NCBI GenBank assembly: GCA_018806985.1 | Contig: JADANN010000197.1 | Location: 141,501-205,500, forward strand | Source: Angiostrongylus vasorum | Taxonomy: Eukaryota > Nematoda > Chromadorea > Rhabditida > Metastrongylidae | Length of the DNA: 64,000 nucleotides | Reading direction: 5' to 3' | Shown: in pieces, positions 50,345 through 60,217 of the stretch | Layout of the letters: every line of letters begins with the position of its first letter | How positions within the stretch are numbered: position 1 is the first letter of the stretch | Position numbers and translations under genes: made by a program | The notes under the pieces: generated by a model | Database searches by the model: none | The model's input: only the letters and a program-made list of their open reading frames with translations | Told to the model about the DNA's origin: nothing

Positions 50345-50610
50345 AATCTACTTTGATATTATCAAAACGATGCTGAGATATTGGCAAAGTTCGGACCTCG
50401 GGCCAGGTTCGAACCTGTGATTATCCTTTCTTGGAGTTTGTGTTGCCTGAAAGAAAATCAAGGCTACAGTCTCAGTGGAGTAAGAAATGAATGCACAGAA
50501 AGGGTTTTCGAGGATTTGAATCTGTCCAGGGGTCTGAGCTTTGTAGATAACTCAGCATCGTTGTGGTTGTATTCCACACAGTTCCCTGCCTTCAAAAAAC
50601 AATAGGTAGT
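50345..50610. repeat. family C repeat, diverged
   Basis: Has both arms: GATGCTGAGATATTGGCAAA with GGCCAGGTTCGAACCTGTG on the left, and TAGATAACTCAGCATCGTTG with CCCTGCCTTC on the right. The left arm carries a perfect B-box-like GGTTCGAACC, supporting a tRNA-related promoter in this family. Confidence 0.7.
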
Positions 50611-51309
50611 AAATAAATTTTATATATTGTTTTTGGATATTTAATTGTTTGACGAAGAAGACGATGAATCATGGAGGCAAAGCCAGAATCCCCACTCAAC
50701 TTTCATTTTTTACGGTCCCTGGAGAATTTCACGCAGAATTTTTGAGAAGCCCGTACCATGTCGTTGTCAGATCGTCACCATGGGTAGCGTATAATGTAGA
50801 TAGGTGTGAGATCTAAACCTTGCAAGCACTTTGTTTCAAGACGGTAGTCATTTTCGCAATTTTCAATCCAAATATGGCTTCCGAATGTAAATTAGAGATG
50901 GCTTCTTATTTTGGTTGGTTCTTCTGTGAGATGAATTCCTGCAGTATATGACAGTTCAAATCTCAGGACTGCCGTCGCACGAACGATGAGACGTTAAATC
51001 TTTTATGGAACCCATTCATTTGAACATTAGAAAAGTTTTGTAGTCAAAAAAGAACATAAGCCTTTCAAGATCATCTGTATTCACTTTTAGCAAATTATCA
51101 GAAGAGCAATTAGCTTTTACAGCTGACGTGAACACCACATTTTCCATCTATAAAAGAAGATCAGCAGATGGAAAGAGTTAACAGATCGATTCTGGATTTA
51201 ACTCAGTTCAAGCTTTGTTACATTTAAAAATAACTTTTAAAACTATTGAGACAATGATAAACTTTCGTTTGCTGGATATTACTTTTTTTGGAAGGGTGTT
51301 ATGTGAAAG

Positions 51310-51450
51310 GCAATCACAATGATGTTGAGATATGACTCCCAGGAAGGATAATCGTATATTCGAAGCTGACATGAGGTTCCGAGTTTTGGTTATATCTCAG
51401 CATTATTGTGGTACTATTAAGCATAATTCGAACCAAAAAATCTTATGTTC
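51310..51450. repeat. family C fragment
   Basis: Remnants of both arms: AATGATGTTGAGATATGACT and ATATCTCAGCATTATTGTGG flank a short core (GGATAATCGTATATTCGAAG). Confidence 0.5.
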
Positions 51451-51639
51451 AATATACTACTTATCTCAATCCATACAGACTATTCTAAAGGACAAGGGTC
51501 ATTATGTCATTAGAATCAAATTTTCTAGAGGATTCTTCTATAATTCCTAGGCATAATATCGTTCTTTAGAAATGAAATTCTGGATTGAAAAGTCCGTAAC
51601 AAAGCAGATTTGGAACCCTTGATGAGCTTCTAACCCGCG

Positions 51640-51940
51640 ATATTTTCGGAAGCTCATCTGTTATTCACTTTACCACCGAGGGCCTCGATTTGTCTTTCTT
51701 TCTGCCAATTTTTAACCCTAACGATGCTAACAGCAGTCGTCCGTCAACATGAATCAACTGCGAGAATGGCAAAACAAAGGCCTCGTTGGCGCTTTGAACA
51801 ACGCGTGGGCATCCGAAAAGAGTAATCGTAAGTTCGAAGCTCACCTAGGTTTCTCGGTTTTCCTCATATCTCAACATCATTGTGGCTGTATTCCACACTA
51901 TACCATGCAGTAAAAAAATTGATAGCTAGTAAATAAGAGT
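51640..51940 (+). repeat. family C copy, diverged
   Basis: Recognisable middle (GATGCTAACAGCAGTCGTCC) and right arm (CGTAAGTTCGAAGCTC, ATATCTCAACATCATTGTGG, ATAGCTAGTAAATAAGAGTT). Confidence 0.6.
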
Positions 51941-52156
51941 TAGAAATTGAGAAAGCAGATTGCTGAGAATCTGAAGTCAAATACCCGCATGCGTTTGTTT
52001 CAAAGTACGAACGGAAAGTAAAGATCGATTTCTGAACAGGCTATCGCTTCTGCAGAACGAAAAAGAGGAAAATGAAAAAAAGAGTAATGCTTATAATAAG
52101 GCAGAAACGTACTCGATGCTTATGAGGAAATATACCAACTAGCCCATTTCAATGAT

Positions 52157-52424
52157 TTTGTAAAAACTCTAATAATGCACTAAAACCAAGAATTCATGAG
52201 AATGGATTGTTTTTTGAGATCTCAAGATCGTTTATCTTCTCGTTCAAAGCACTTTTGTCATTTTCGTTTGATGAGCAGATTTCAGTCGAACATCATTATC
52301 AACCAATTCCTCTGGTAGAACAATATTCAATGCTCGACAATCAACGACTTTTAACAATGGCACAGCGCCGACCTAAATTCCACGAACATTTTTCTCTAAA
52401 AAATTTTGAAAAATCACTTTTTAA
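52157..52424 (+). CDS. coding exon, unknown
   Basis: Open from about 52157 to a strong donor (TTTAA|GTATGT) at 52424, about 89 codons. Hydrophobic first third (ISRSFIFSFKALLSFSF), then a polar region (EQISVEHHYQPIPLVEQY, MAQRRPKFHEHFSLKNFEKS). Codon texture is good in the second half. Acceptor not fixed. No family. Confidence 0.5.
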
Positions 52425-52665
52425 GTATGTAGTTGTAGTATATGGGAATGGTCCACTGCATTGTCACACCTTCACCATCTTCTCCTGACAGAAACGTTAC
52501 CCAAGCTGACAGGAAAGGAAGAGCACGGAGGAAAAAAGAGACATTCGTGCGAATCCCCCAGCTAAGAGACTGGACAACTAACGGGATTACAGTTTTCAAA
52601 CAGATTCGGCGTCTCTAACAATGCGTTACCCCCAACCTTGTTTCCACCAACTAGTAATAATAAAT

Positions 52666-52932
52666 TTAAGCGAACTTTTCCCTATTAAGATTCCTATTTA
52701 TTCCAGATACCGAGCTTTCTTTACTTAACTTTCTAGACAGTAACGATAACAAGTTATTGACAACTTCGCACTCAATTACCAAGAATATTTCATGAAACTG
52801 TAACCTGGGCAGATTTTTTTCCAGTTCTCGAAGAAAATATTGAAGTTTACAGGCTTGTAGCCTGAATCTCATTACCACAGTTGAGATATCCACCAAAGCT
52901 TTGCGACTGGAAGATATCCTATTCAACGGCTG
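52666..52932 (-). CDS. terminal coding exon, unknown
   Basis: After the acceptor-like TTAAGTAACAG the minus strand reads about 88 codons to TAA: RKALVDISTVVMRFRLQACK, LQYFLRELEKNLPRLQFHEI, FLVIECEVVNNLLSLLSRKL. It is almost entirely amphipathic helix, like helical-repeat or coiled-coil proteins, and ends in a polar Ser/Asn/Arg tail. No family recognised. Confidence 0.5.
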   Translation of the reverse strand, partial: QPLNRISSSRKALVDISTVVMRFRLQACKLQYFLRELEKNLPRLQFHEIFLVIECEVVNNLLSLLSRKLSKESSVSGINRNLNREKFA

Positions 52933-53324
52933 TTACTTAAGTAGTTGAAGTTGATCCGTTTTCTTGAAAGCCATGGACCACCGTACTATCCGTACTATCG
53001 TTATCCAACTGATATTTGCTAATTTGGTAATTTTCAATCATCAGAATATCACGATTGTTTTAGGGCGTTTCCTGCTAGCACACCCGTCACAGTATGCCGG
53101 AAATAGGTTTGCATCTTACAACGGCCTCGTTTCCTGAAGGGCAGCAGAAATTATTAGCATTGATTCTTTCCAAGTCAAGCTTCTCTATGATGTTGAACAT
53201 TTTCATAAAATAGACAATGATCTTGCAGTAAAAATGAACTCTCTACCGTGCATTACAATGCGGGACGCAGATACACTCTCTTCATCTCCATTACCACACT
53301 ACATTATAACTACTATTACTTGAT

Positions 53325-53725
53325 ATTTGAATGGCTCGTCCTCACTGGTTGTTCGGGCCGTATCATAATCTTCATTTTTCGGAGATTTGCTGGTTAAGCC
53401 ATTGTGGTTACTTGGAATCCCAAGGTCAGCATGGCCAAAAGTCTGCCCGACGTCTTCACCACCACAGGCAGTCGCAGCCCTTATGGATCACAGAGAGATT
53501 TGCCACCATTCGACTTTAATACCACGACAGTGGTGGATCCTGGTATTGTTTACTCTTAGCTAGGCTTCCCGATAGAAACGCCGGACTCCTTCTCAGGTTG
53601 GGAGACCCTGCCAGGGAGTGAATCGCTCGCTGTACATCGCAGTCTGATACCCAGGAACGGAACACCTCCCGGCCACGATGAGGTGGTAAACCGTTGGGAG
53701 GATTATTACTATTATTATTACTTAA
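53325..53725 (+). mobile_element. family D interspersed repeat with (ATT)n tail
   Basis: Plus-strand partner of the 39.6-39.9 kb copy. It ends in GGGAGG followed by ATTATT repeats, the 3' signature expected of a SINE or LINE tail made by target-primed reverse transcription. The family has no assigned source element. Confidence 0.85.
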
Positions 53726-54029
53726 CATGTTAATTGATTACCTAGAAGAACTATCCTTAAACGTGGTGCAAATCTAGTGCATCTTCCATCTGATTCGTTG
53801 TCTTGCAACCATCATCTACAGAGGCAACTACGATTCTTTGTTGATTGGGTTATAAGGCCGTAGTTCTCACGACCGCAGTGTAAACAGTCAGCTGACACTA
53901 TGGGTGAAATCGGTTTGTTGGCTTGCGACTAGGGTTTTTCAAAATGGCTGCGATTCCTGATTAGCGGATCAAATAGGAACGATTAACATGCCAAGTTCTC
54001 ACAGTTTACCAGTGAATAGAAAACAAAAC

Positions 54030-54310
54030 GGGCGCTTATAAGGCAGCGGTTAGAAGATCCAGTAGTGAACACTGGATCGGTGGCTGTTTGATCTCCATCT
54101 CGCTCCAGTGTTCATCAAGCATTCCATCCTTGCGGAGCTCGTCAGTTGTTACCAAACTTGCCTAGGGAGAAATATGCATCGATAGGATCGATAGGCTTGC
54201 AGTTCATTGTACAGGTCAGATATGCATACAATCACCTCCGCGATGCTTGGTGAAATTGAATGCCGTGAACTTCCTCAGGAACTGACCAATGACAGAAGAT
54301 TTGTCCTTTA
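54030..54310 (+). mobile_element. family A SINE-like repeat, diverged
   Basis: Plus-strand copy with head AAGGCAGCGGTTAGAAGATC, ACCAAACTTGCCTAGGGAG, CAGATATGCATACAATCACC and a TTTGTCCTTTAT tail. It lies about 90 nt from the opposite-strand copy at 54.4 kb, giving an imperfect inverted pair. Confidence 0.65.
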
Positions 54311-54397
54311 TATTCTTATAAAAAAAACCTGTGTGTAAAGTAAAAAAAATGCGGTAGCGATGAGAATAGCTTACCAGTAAACATAAAGTAGAGGTAT

Positions 54398-54680
54398 AAA
54401 AAAGGATAAAGCTCTCGGGGGGTTGATCAATCCCTGAGGGGTGCGCCATGCATTCGAGTTCATTAAGTATCGTTGGAGGTGACTGAATGCATATCTGGCC
54501 TTTACAATGACTCGCGGTAGCCTACCGACGTATCGAGCCAGTGCTGCTGTCCTACCAGACAAGTCTGGTACCAAATTGCCGACCCCGGAGGGATGGAAGG
54601 CTTGGTGAGGCATGGGCGCGGGGTCAACTCCGCGGGTGTGTCGCAGTGGCGCCTCCAACCATTGCGCCACACGTGTCCTT
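54398..54680 (-). mobile_element. family A SINE, nearly full length
   Basis: Minus-strand copy with head ACGTGTGGCGCAATGGTTGG, B-box region GGAGTTGACCCC, complete body, and tail TTTATCC at 54398. Confidence 0.9.
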
Positions 54681-55424
54681 AAAAATAGAGGTAAATTTAG
54701 GTTAGTAGAAACTGTGACGCGCTATGTGGAAAACTTTTAATCAAACCAAAACGAAGTACTTACCAACCCAATATACAGCGTATCTACCATACTCCGTCTA
54801 AGGATACGTTTAAAATAGGCACTCATTAACTGAAATGGTGACACATTCCTTACTCGACCAGTAGATGAACATCCGAATGGGTTTGAGCTGCAAGAAAAAC
54901 AATCACCAGAATATAATGGAACTCTTTTTTGCTTGGGTCAGTCTTCACTTACCGATTCGTTAACACCGTTTTCACATCAGTCGTACCACAATACGTTGTA
55001 CTAAACTCCTTTCGTAGACGTGAACCATCACCAAACGCCACGTCAATAAAATAATACTATAAAGTACATTTAACACTGTAAAAATGGTAGTGATGGTATC
55101 TCTAGTGTAATAACTAACCATGAGAATTCCCCCATCAATTATTTACAGCACGTCGTGGCTATGTGATAGTTCTGCGTTTCGAATTGCGACGAACAGCAGA
55201 CTGTTTATCCCATAGCCGGGCCTCTTAAGCTGACTAGCAGTTCAATATTTTGACCAGCCAAGCTAGGGATCGATCCTTTGTCGACATTGATCAACACCCT
55301 AGTAGAGAGCTAATCACAAAATGGAAAAATTTCCTTCCGATCCATAAAGTCCGGTGACAGTCCTCGGTGGAATACGCAGCACGACAATTCTAAGGCAACT
55401 GACAAATCACGATGTTAACTTTTC

Positions 55425-56185
55425 ATTTACTGCCTATTACAATTTTTCACGGCAGGGTATTATGTGTGATACAACCACAGTCATGCTGAGATATTTGCAA
55501 AACTCCAGACCGCAGCTGTATGCGGTAAGGAACGAGCGCCCTAGTACCCTTAACAGGGGCTAACGCGTTCACCATCACACCACGAGGGTCCAGCATCATT
55601 GTGGTTGTAAAAAAAAGGATAAAGCTCTCGGCATTGACCAATCCCTGAAGGATGTGCCGTGCATTCGTCTTCATTAAATATTTTTGGAGGTGACTGAATA
55701 TCTGCATATCTGGCCTTTACAATGATTCGCGGTGGCTTATCGATGTATCGAGCCAGTGCTGCTATCCTCCCTGACAAGTCTGGTACCAATTTGCCGAACC
55801 CGGAGGGATGGAAGGCTTGGTGAGCCATAAGCGCGGTGAGCGATTCCACGTGTGTGTTGCAGGGCGCCTCTGACCACTGCGCCACACGCGCCTTTTTGTG
55901 TCACACATAATACCTTGCCGTGAAAAATTGTGATAGGCAGTAAATAAAAAGTTAACTTTGTGATTTCGACTACAGCCTCAGCTTAAATGGGATCACTGCC
56001 GATTAGGATTCTCCAGATCAAATCCGTTGACGGGTGATTGCTGATGGTCGATAGAACTAGCTAAGAGACAGGCGAAACAAAGGACCCGCACGGTGTGGTG
56101 GTGAATGCATTAGTCCCCGGAAAGGGCAATAGCGCGGTCGTTCCCATCGCAGATACCTGCGGTCCAGAGTATTGCAAGCCGACAA
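55425..56185. repeat. family C compound copy with nested family A SINE
   Basis: 55425-55607 is a left-facing C unit (TTTACTGCCTATTACAATTT, GGCAGGGTATTATGTGTGAT, GACCGCAGCTGTATGCGG). 55897-55955 is its right end (GTGTCACACATAATACC, AATTGTGATAGGCAGTAAAT). 55955-56185 starts a right-facing unit (CCTCAGCTTAAATGGGATCA, CCGCACGGTGTGGTGGTGAA, CTGCGGTCCAGAG). The family A copy at 55608-55896 interrupts the first unit, which dates C before A at this site. Confidence 0.85.
55608..55896 (-). mobile_element. family A SINE, full length, nested in family C
   Basis: Complete minus-strand copy: head GGCGCGTGTGGCGCAGTGGT, GGAATCGCTCACC, body and a TTTATCCTTTTTT tail. Flanking family C sequence continues on both sides, so the element ends are defined by the interrupted repeat. 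Confidence 0.92.
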
Positions 56186-56269
56186 TATTCTTTGTTACCA
56201 CAGAGATATTCAGATATTCATGCAAATAAATGAATATAACGGGGATAGCAAAATGGCTAGCGATGCACT

Positions 56270-56555
56270 CCATCAAAGAACAAGGCGCTGGTGCAACCTC
56301 GTCACCAACGCTTTCCTCCAATCCATATGAAAACACGTCAGGTCGACTAAGTCCAAGATCGCAAAAAAAGCAGTCTCCACCAGGGAGTCTACAACATTCA
56401 TAAGGAAGACGACACCCTCAAGCAGTAGCCGAATGAACAGGCAAAATATTTGAAGACCCGCGTCGATAATGTGTGGTGGAAAACGAATCGAATGCAAGAA
56501 ATACTGGTTTCCGCACTGTAGTTGCGACGACGGGTCATGTAAACAAAAAAATAAA
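56270..56555 (+). mobile_element. family B SINE-like repeat
   Basis: Plus-strand copy: CGTCACCAACGCTTTCCTCC, GACACCCTCAAGCAGTAGCC, GGAAAACGAATCGAATGCAA, GAAATACTGGTTTCCGCACT, 3' end GGGTCATGTAAAC. Confidence 0.75.
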
Positions 56556-56941
56556 ATAGAGGAATAAAAAAAATTTTTCAATGATATACTGCCAGTGCAG
56601 TTCCTGAGGTGATTTTTCCAGGCTGAACGTCGGGGAACGATGTACAGGTTTCCACAAATAAGCCCAGCTAAGAATAGACCTACCTCGTGATAAGGCGTGG
56701 CAAGTTTGCCCACATTCTAGCAAATTGCTGTAAAAATGAATAGCCTTAAGGGTACGAAGCTGTTTGTGCCCCCATGATGTCCATTTAGCCGCTCCGGCTC
56801 GGGATGAAGAGAAATTCCACCGCTGTCACCTCGATTTACATGATGAATGGTCAAAGCTGTTACAGCTGACGACATTGATGAAAGGTATTATTGGCTTGTA
56901 AAGAAAAAGCTCTAATTAAAGGAAAAAAACCCATTGCTCAC

Positions 56942-57112
56942 ATTAATGGACGGCATTCCGCGTACGATGATGCCGGCGAATTTCTCACGTCGCGCGTTGA
57001 CGATCTGTGCGCAACGATGATTTACCATCGCCAACGTTCGACGTTCGGAATAACTTAGATAGTCACATACGGCACTGATAATCTCGCTTGGTAGTTCAGT
57101 CCAGTTTATCAT
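56942..57112 (-). CDS. F-box domain exon
   Basis: After the acceptor TTCTCCTTCAG the minus strand reads 57 codons beginning MINWTELPSEIISAVCDYLS and continuing YSERRTLAMVNHRCAQIVNA, then RREKFAGIIVRGMPSIN to AAT|GTGAGC. This is a compact F-box: the W-x-x-LP-x-E-I/II-x-x-V-x-x-YL core, then an R-x-L-x-x-V-N-x-R-x helix. F-box proteins bridge substrates to SKP1-cullin ubiquitin ligases, and nematodes have many. The substrate-binding part was not located; a possible coding block lies downstream at 56730-56850 (VNRGDSGGISLHPEPERLN), but phases do not join. Confidence 0.6.
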
Positions 57113-58119
57113 CTGAAGGAGAAAATCATCTTTTTTTCGCAACAAAAACTGACGAAGGTTAACGGTACCGTTGATGATCAAGTACACAAGTAACTGTGAA
57201 ATGAGAAAGAAGGCGAAGCCTAAATCAAAAAAATGTGACCGGATAGGGTTATGTGGATAAGCATCGTTAATGTGAAACGGTCTGCAGTTCGATGCCATTT
57301 GCAGGTCAATCAAGTTCTTATGCACAATCTTTTGCAATTAATAGCTAGGGACGTCTTAGTTACGCAAAGTTTTCATTATGGTTTCCTTTGCAGTTGAATT
57401 GAATGCGTTTATGAAGGGCATAATGCTAAAGTCAGACAACGATCCGTCTTAAATTCTCTAACACATTAATAAGCTTCGTAATCGTGAGAATATTACCATA
57501 ATACTGTGTAGTTTTGAAAACCGTCCGTGCCTTTATGACTGTCAGTCGCTCATCACGTGAGTTCTATTGATAATGACTTGGGTAAAAGCTTTCAAGCAAC
57601 AAATTGTATGACAGCTGTCGACTTCGATCAGGTCCTTCATTAGCGAATATTCTTAGAATAAAATGAATGATAGGTAGATGAGACTCTTGAAGAGGTAGGA
57701 ATACGAGATGTGACGACCCCAGGTGACTTTTCAAATCTGCTATTCCTTTCGAATTTCGGAAAAAAGGTCACCTTTACTGTTTAGTTGATGATGTTCCAGT
57801 AGGTTTTGCGAATGCTCTCCCTAACTTTTAGCTTCTAACTAGTATTAATGTCCCACGTCCTCTCATATTCTGTTGTCTCTCTCTACGGAGCTCTGCATGC
57901 TTAGGCCTAAGTTGATAACTGCCTATGGCTCGTAAAACAACACCTAAGAAGAGGTTCTGGTTTACTCAAAAACTCTTTTTTACAGCTTTAAATTTGGCGA
58001 AAGAGCAGGACATACTCTTAAGAGTTAAATGTTGATGTTAAAAACGGCACTATGGGCAAGGTGGTATAATACCGACTGCTTTAAGATGAGCTGCCGCCGA
58101 AAAAAAATTATAAAAGGGT

Positions 58120-58300
58120 CCGGCAAGTGCAGATATTTCATTCGAGCTGTGCCCGCTCCAAAAGACTCGATGCGACTGCGAAGAACCACATCACAAAGAC
58201 CAACGGCTTTTGACAATCGACCGAGGTCATCCCGACACTGAAGGAGGTGAAAGCGCTGGAACGTTAGCTGAATAAAAGCTTTTGAAGAAAATCGTGCTAG
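58120..58300 (+). repeat. family E repeat
   Basis: CATTCGAGCTGTGCCCGC, GACTCGATGCGACTGCGA, and a 3' end GTTAGCTGAATAAAAGCTTT matching 45.43 kb. Confidence 0.6.
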
Positions 58301-58720
58301 CTTAAAAATCTAAGAAAGTGCTAACAACGGCAATTTACTAGGAGTCGGTTAAACAGGAAAACTTCACTTCATGAGACGATTTTTGCCCAAATTTTGAGGC
58401 ACTCTCTTCTTCCAACGAAAAGAAAAGAGCAAAAAACCATTGAGATCCTAAAAGATTTTCCGTACTCATGCTATCATGCTCTATTTCATCCCTGTTCGGA
58501 TTGTAGATATGTGGGGGCTTAGACTCTGTCGCTCAGCATACTAATCACAATGGGCATACAACTGATGGGTTGTTCACCTCTTTCGTCATGGAAGCTGCTT
58601 TTCTTTGTGGAGTGGACAGTGAACCAGTCCCAAAGCCGTCACAGTACTCCGACTGAGCACAAACGCAAGTTTACTTAGCCAACAACGCATGCGTAACTAT
58701 AACTACATATGTGTAAAAGC

Positions 58721-58985
58721 TAGGCGGGTGTAGCGTAGAGGTTGAAAGTGTCCACCGGTAATGCTCATGGAGGCTGGTTCAATCCCGCGCTCTGAGCTAA
58801 TCATGCGCTCTCTTCAGAATTGGTAAATTAATAATTGACTTGTTTGGGAGGACGAAAACACTAACTGCATGCATTAGTAAGCCCTCAAAGTCATTGTTTT
58901 AGTCAGATATGCATCCAATCATGTTTACATAATGGAGTCCAGTAGATGATGTAATCCTAAAGGACTGATCAACGCTATAAAAAAA
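58721..58985 (+). mobile_element. family A-related SINE with best tRNA-like promoter
   Basis: Head GGTGTAGCGTAGAGGTTGA (A-box) and GGCTGGTTCAATCCCGC (B-box) are close to RNA polymerase III consensus, closer than in other copies. The body is a diverged family A (TTGACTTGTTTGGGAGGACG, GTCAGATATGCATCCAATCA, AAAGGACTGATCAACGC). It does not fold as an intact tRNA by eye: the acceptor strands do not pair. Confidence 0.75.
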
Positions 58986-59029
58986 GTCGATCAATTACTT
59001 GTATATCTCATTGATACACTGTCATGGAA

Positions 59030-59290
59030 AATAACAGGCGCTAAATAAAAGTTAAAACACTGTAATTTTGACTTCAACTTCACCTTATCTGGGTTCACTG
59101 CTGAACTGCGTTCTCAAGATCATTCTCGTTGATTACTGGTTGCTAGTAGAACCCTTAGAGTAAAAAAACTGGATGAGGAAGAGTAAAAAGAAAACGCCTT
59201 GGTTGTTGCAATGGATAACAAGTGAGACCTCGGGAAAGGTTATCGTGGATTCGAAGTGCTATCTTTAGCATCCTTGTAGTTGTATAATGT
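59030..59290 (+). repeat. family C copy, diverged
   Basis: Starts CAGGCGCTAAATAAAAGTTA, then CTTATCTGGGTTCACTGC, ATCATTCTCGTTGATTACTG, GGATTCGAAG and TTTAGCATCCTTGTAGTTGT, all in family C order. Confidence 0.6.
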
Positions 59291-59585
59291 TCTAGGATTA
59301 TTTTTTTCACATTTAACATGCCCCTTTATCACATCCACTGTGCGGATCCCAGAACTTCTTCCAGTCAATTCGTTTTCCTCGTATCATGGTCCACAATGGT
59401 TTCAGATATTTCGCGTGTTGTTTCGGCTGTTGATTGATGATGGTCGAGCCGAATCTCCTAGCAATTTTGGGGATAGCCAGGCTAAGACGTTCCCACATAG
59501 ACTGGAGGAAAGCGTTGGGAATCGTGCTAGCGCTTTCGCTTCCTGATCGACGAAACCACTAACCACTGCGCTACTCTTCCCCTCA
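59290..59585 (-). mobile_element. family B SINE-like repeat with tRNA-like head
   Basis: Minus-strand copy: head AGAGTAGCGCAGTGGTTAGT is a strong A-box match; then CCCAACGCTTTCCTCCAGTC, CAACAGCCGAAACAACACGC, TTCTGGGATCCGCACAGTGG. Confidence 0.75.
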
Positions 59586-59889
59586 TCTCTACTCTTATTA
59601 CTGCCATCTAATACGGATTTATCCTCTGCCTCTTCTCGATCGCCTTCATAACGATTTCATAATATCCTTTGCCATCTCATGCTAGGACGAAAATGCTCCG
59701 CCCATTTCCATGGTATCCCTACAGGGTTTTCTTTCTGATCAATGCAATTTTTTTCATTTTATAATCCTCAGCGAAGCGTAGTTCCGAAAATACCCTATAC
59801 TGCACCTTTTCGTAAACCGTGTGTAAAGTCTGCCATTTATCCATAGATCCATGCCAACACCCGGTCACGCTTCTCAGCAGATGCATCAT

Positions 59890-59969
59890 AAAGTGGAGTA
59901 GCCCGATCGTTGTACGACACGTTCTCGCGTAGTACAACTTATCGCACAAGAATCGGCCTGCTCCACTTT
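59890..59969. repeat. 80-nt hairpin-forming inverted repeat
   Basis: Outer arms AAAGTGGAGTAGCCCGATCG and its mirror (ending CTGCTCCACTTT) pair at about 20 of 24 positions; an inner GTTGTAC...GTACAAC pair extends the stem. The function is unknown; it may be a DNA-transposon end or chance palindrome. Confidence 0.5.
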
Positions 59970-60181
59970 AGCAGTTACATGGCCACTCTGTTTATCGAAG
60001 GAGGAATTAGACAGAAGAAGGAGAATAGAATGTGTCGCATTCTGGCTTCTCAAAGAAGCTACCAACCAACCAAAGGACCCGGAAATCTGTGCTCACTGCG
60101 TCGTTTTCTTGTTCAGCAATCGCGAGGTTATTAAACAGCATACATTTACTTCCATAGAAAAACACAATACAATACAACAGT

Positions 60182-60217
60182 AGCTGACGTTTCGGCAGTA
60201 TCGCCTTCTTCAGAGCC
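60182..60217 (-). ncRNA. hammerhead-ribozyme-like motif of Penelope-like element
   Basis: On the minus strand: stem I side GGCT, core CTGAAGA, stem II GGC/GCC around GATACT, then GAAA, a two-base CG helix III and the cleavage triplet GTC, followed by AGCT that pairs with GGCT (one G-U). This is the hammerhead order (CUGANGA, helix II, GAAA, NUH) with a minimal helix III, as described for Penelope-like elements. There is one extra A before helix II. With so short a helix III, cleavage may need a dimer. Confidence 0.6.

Noticed and set aside
58735..58810. tRNA gene
   Set aside because: A-box and B-box are present, but the acceptor and T arms do not pair and SINE body sequence follows.
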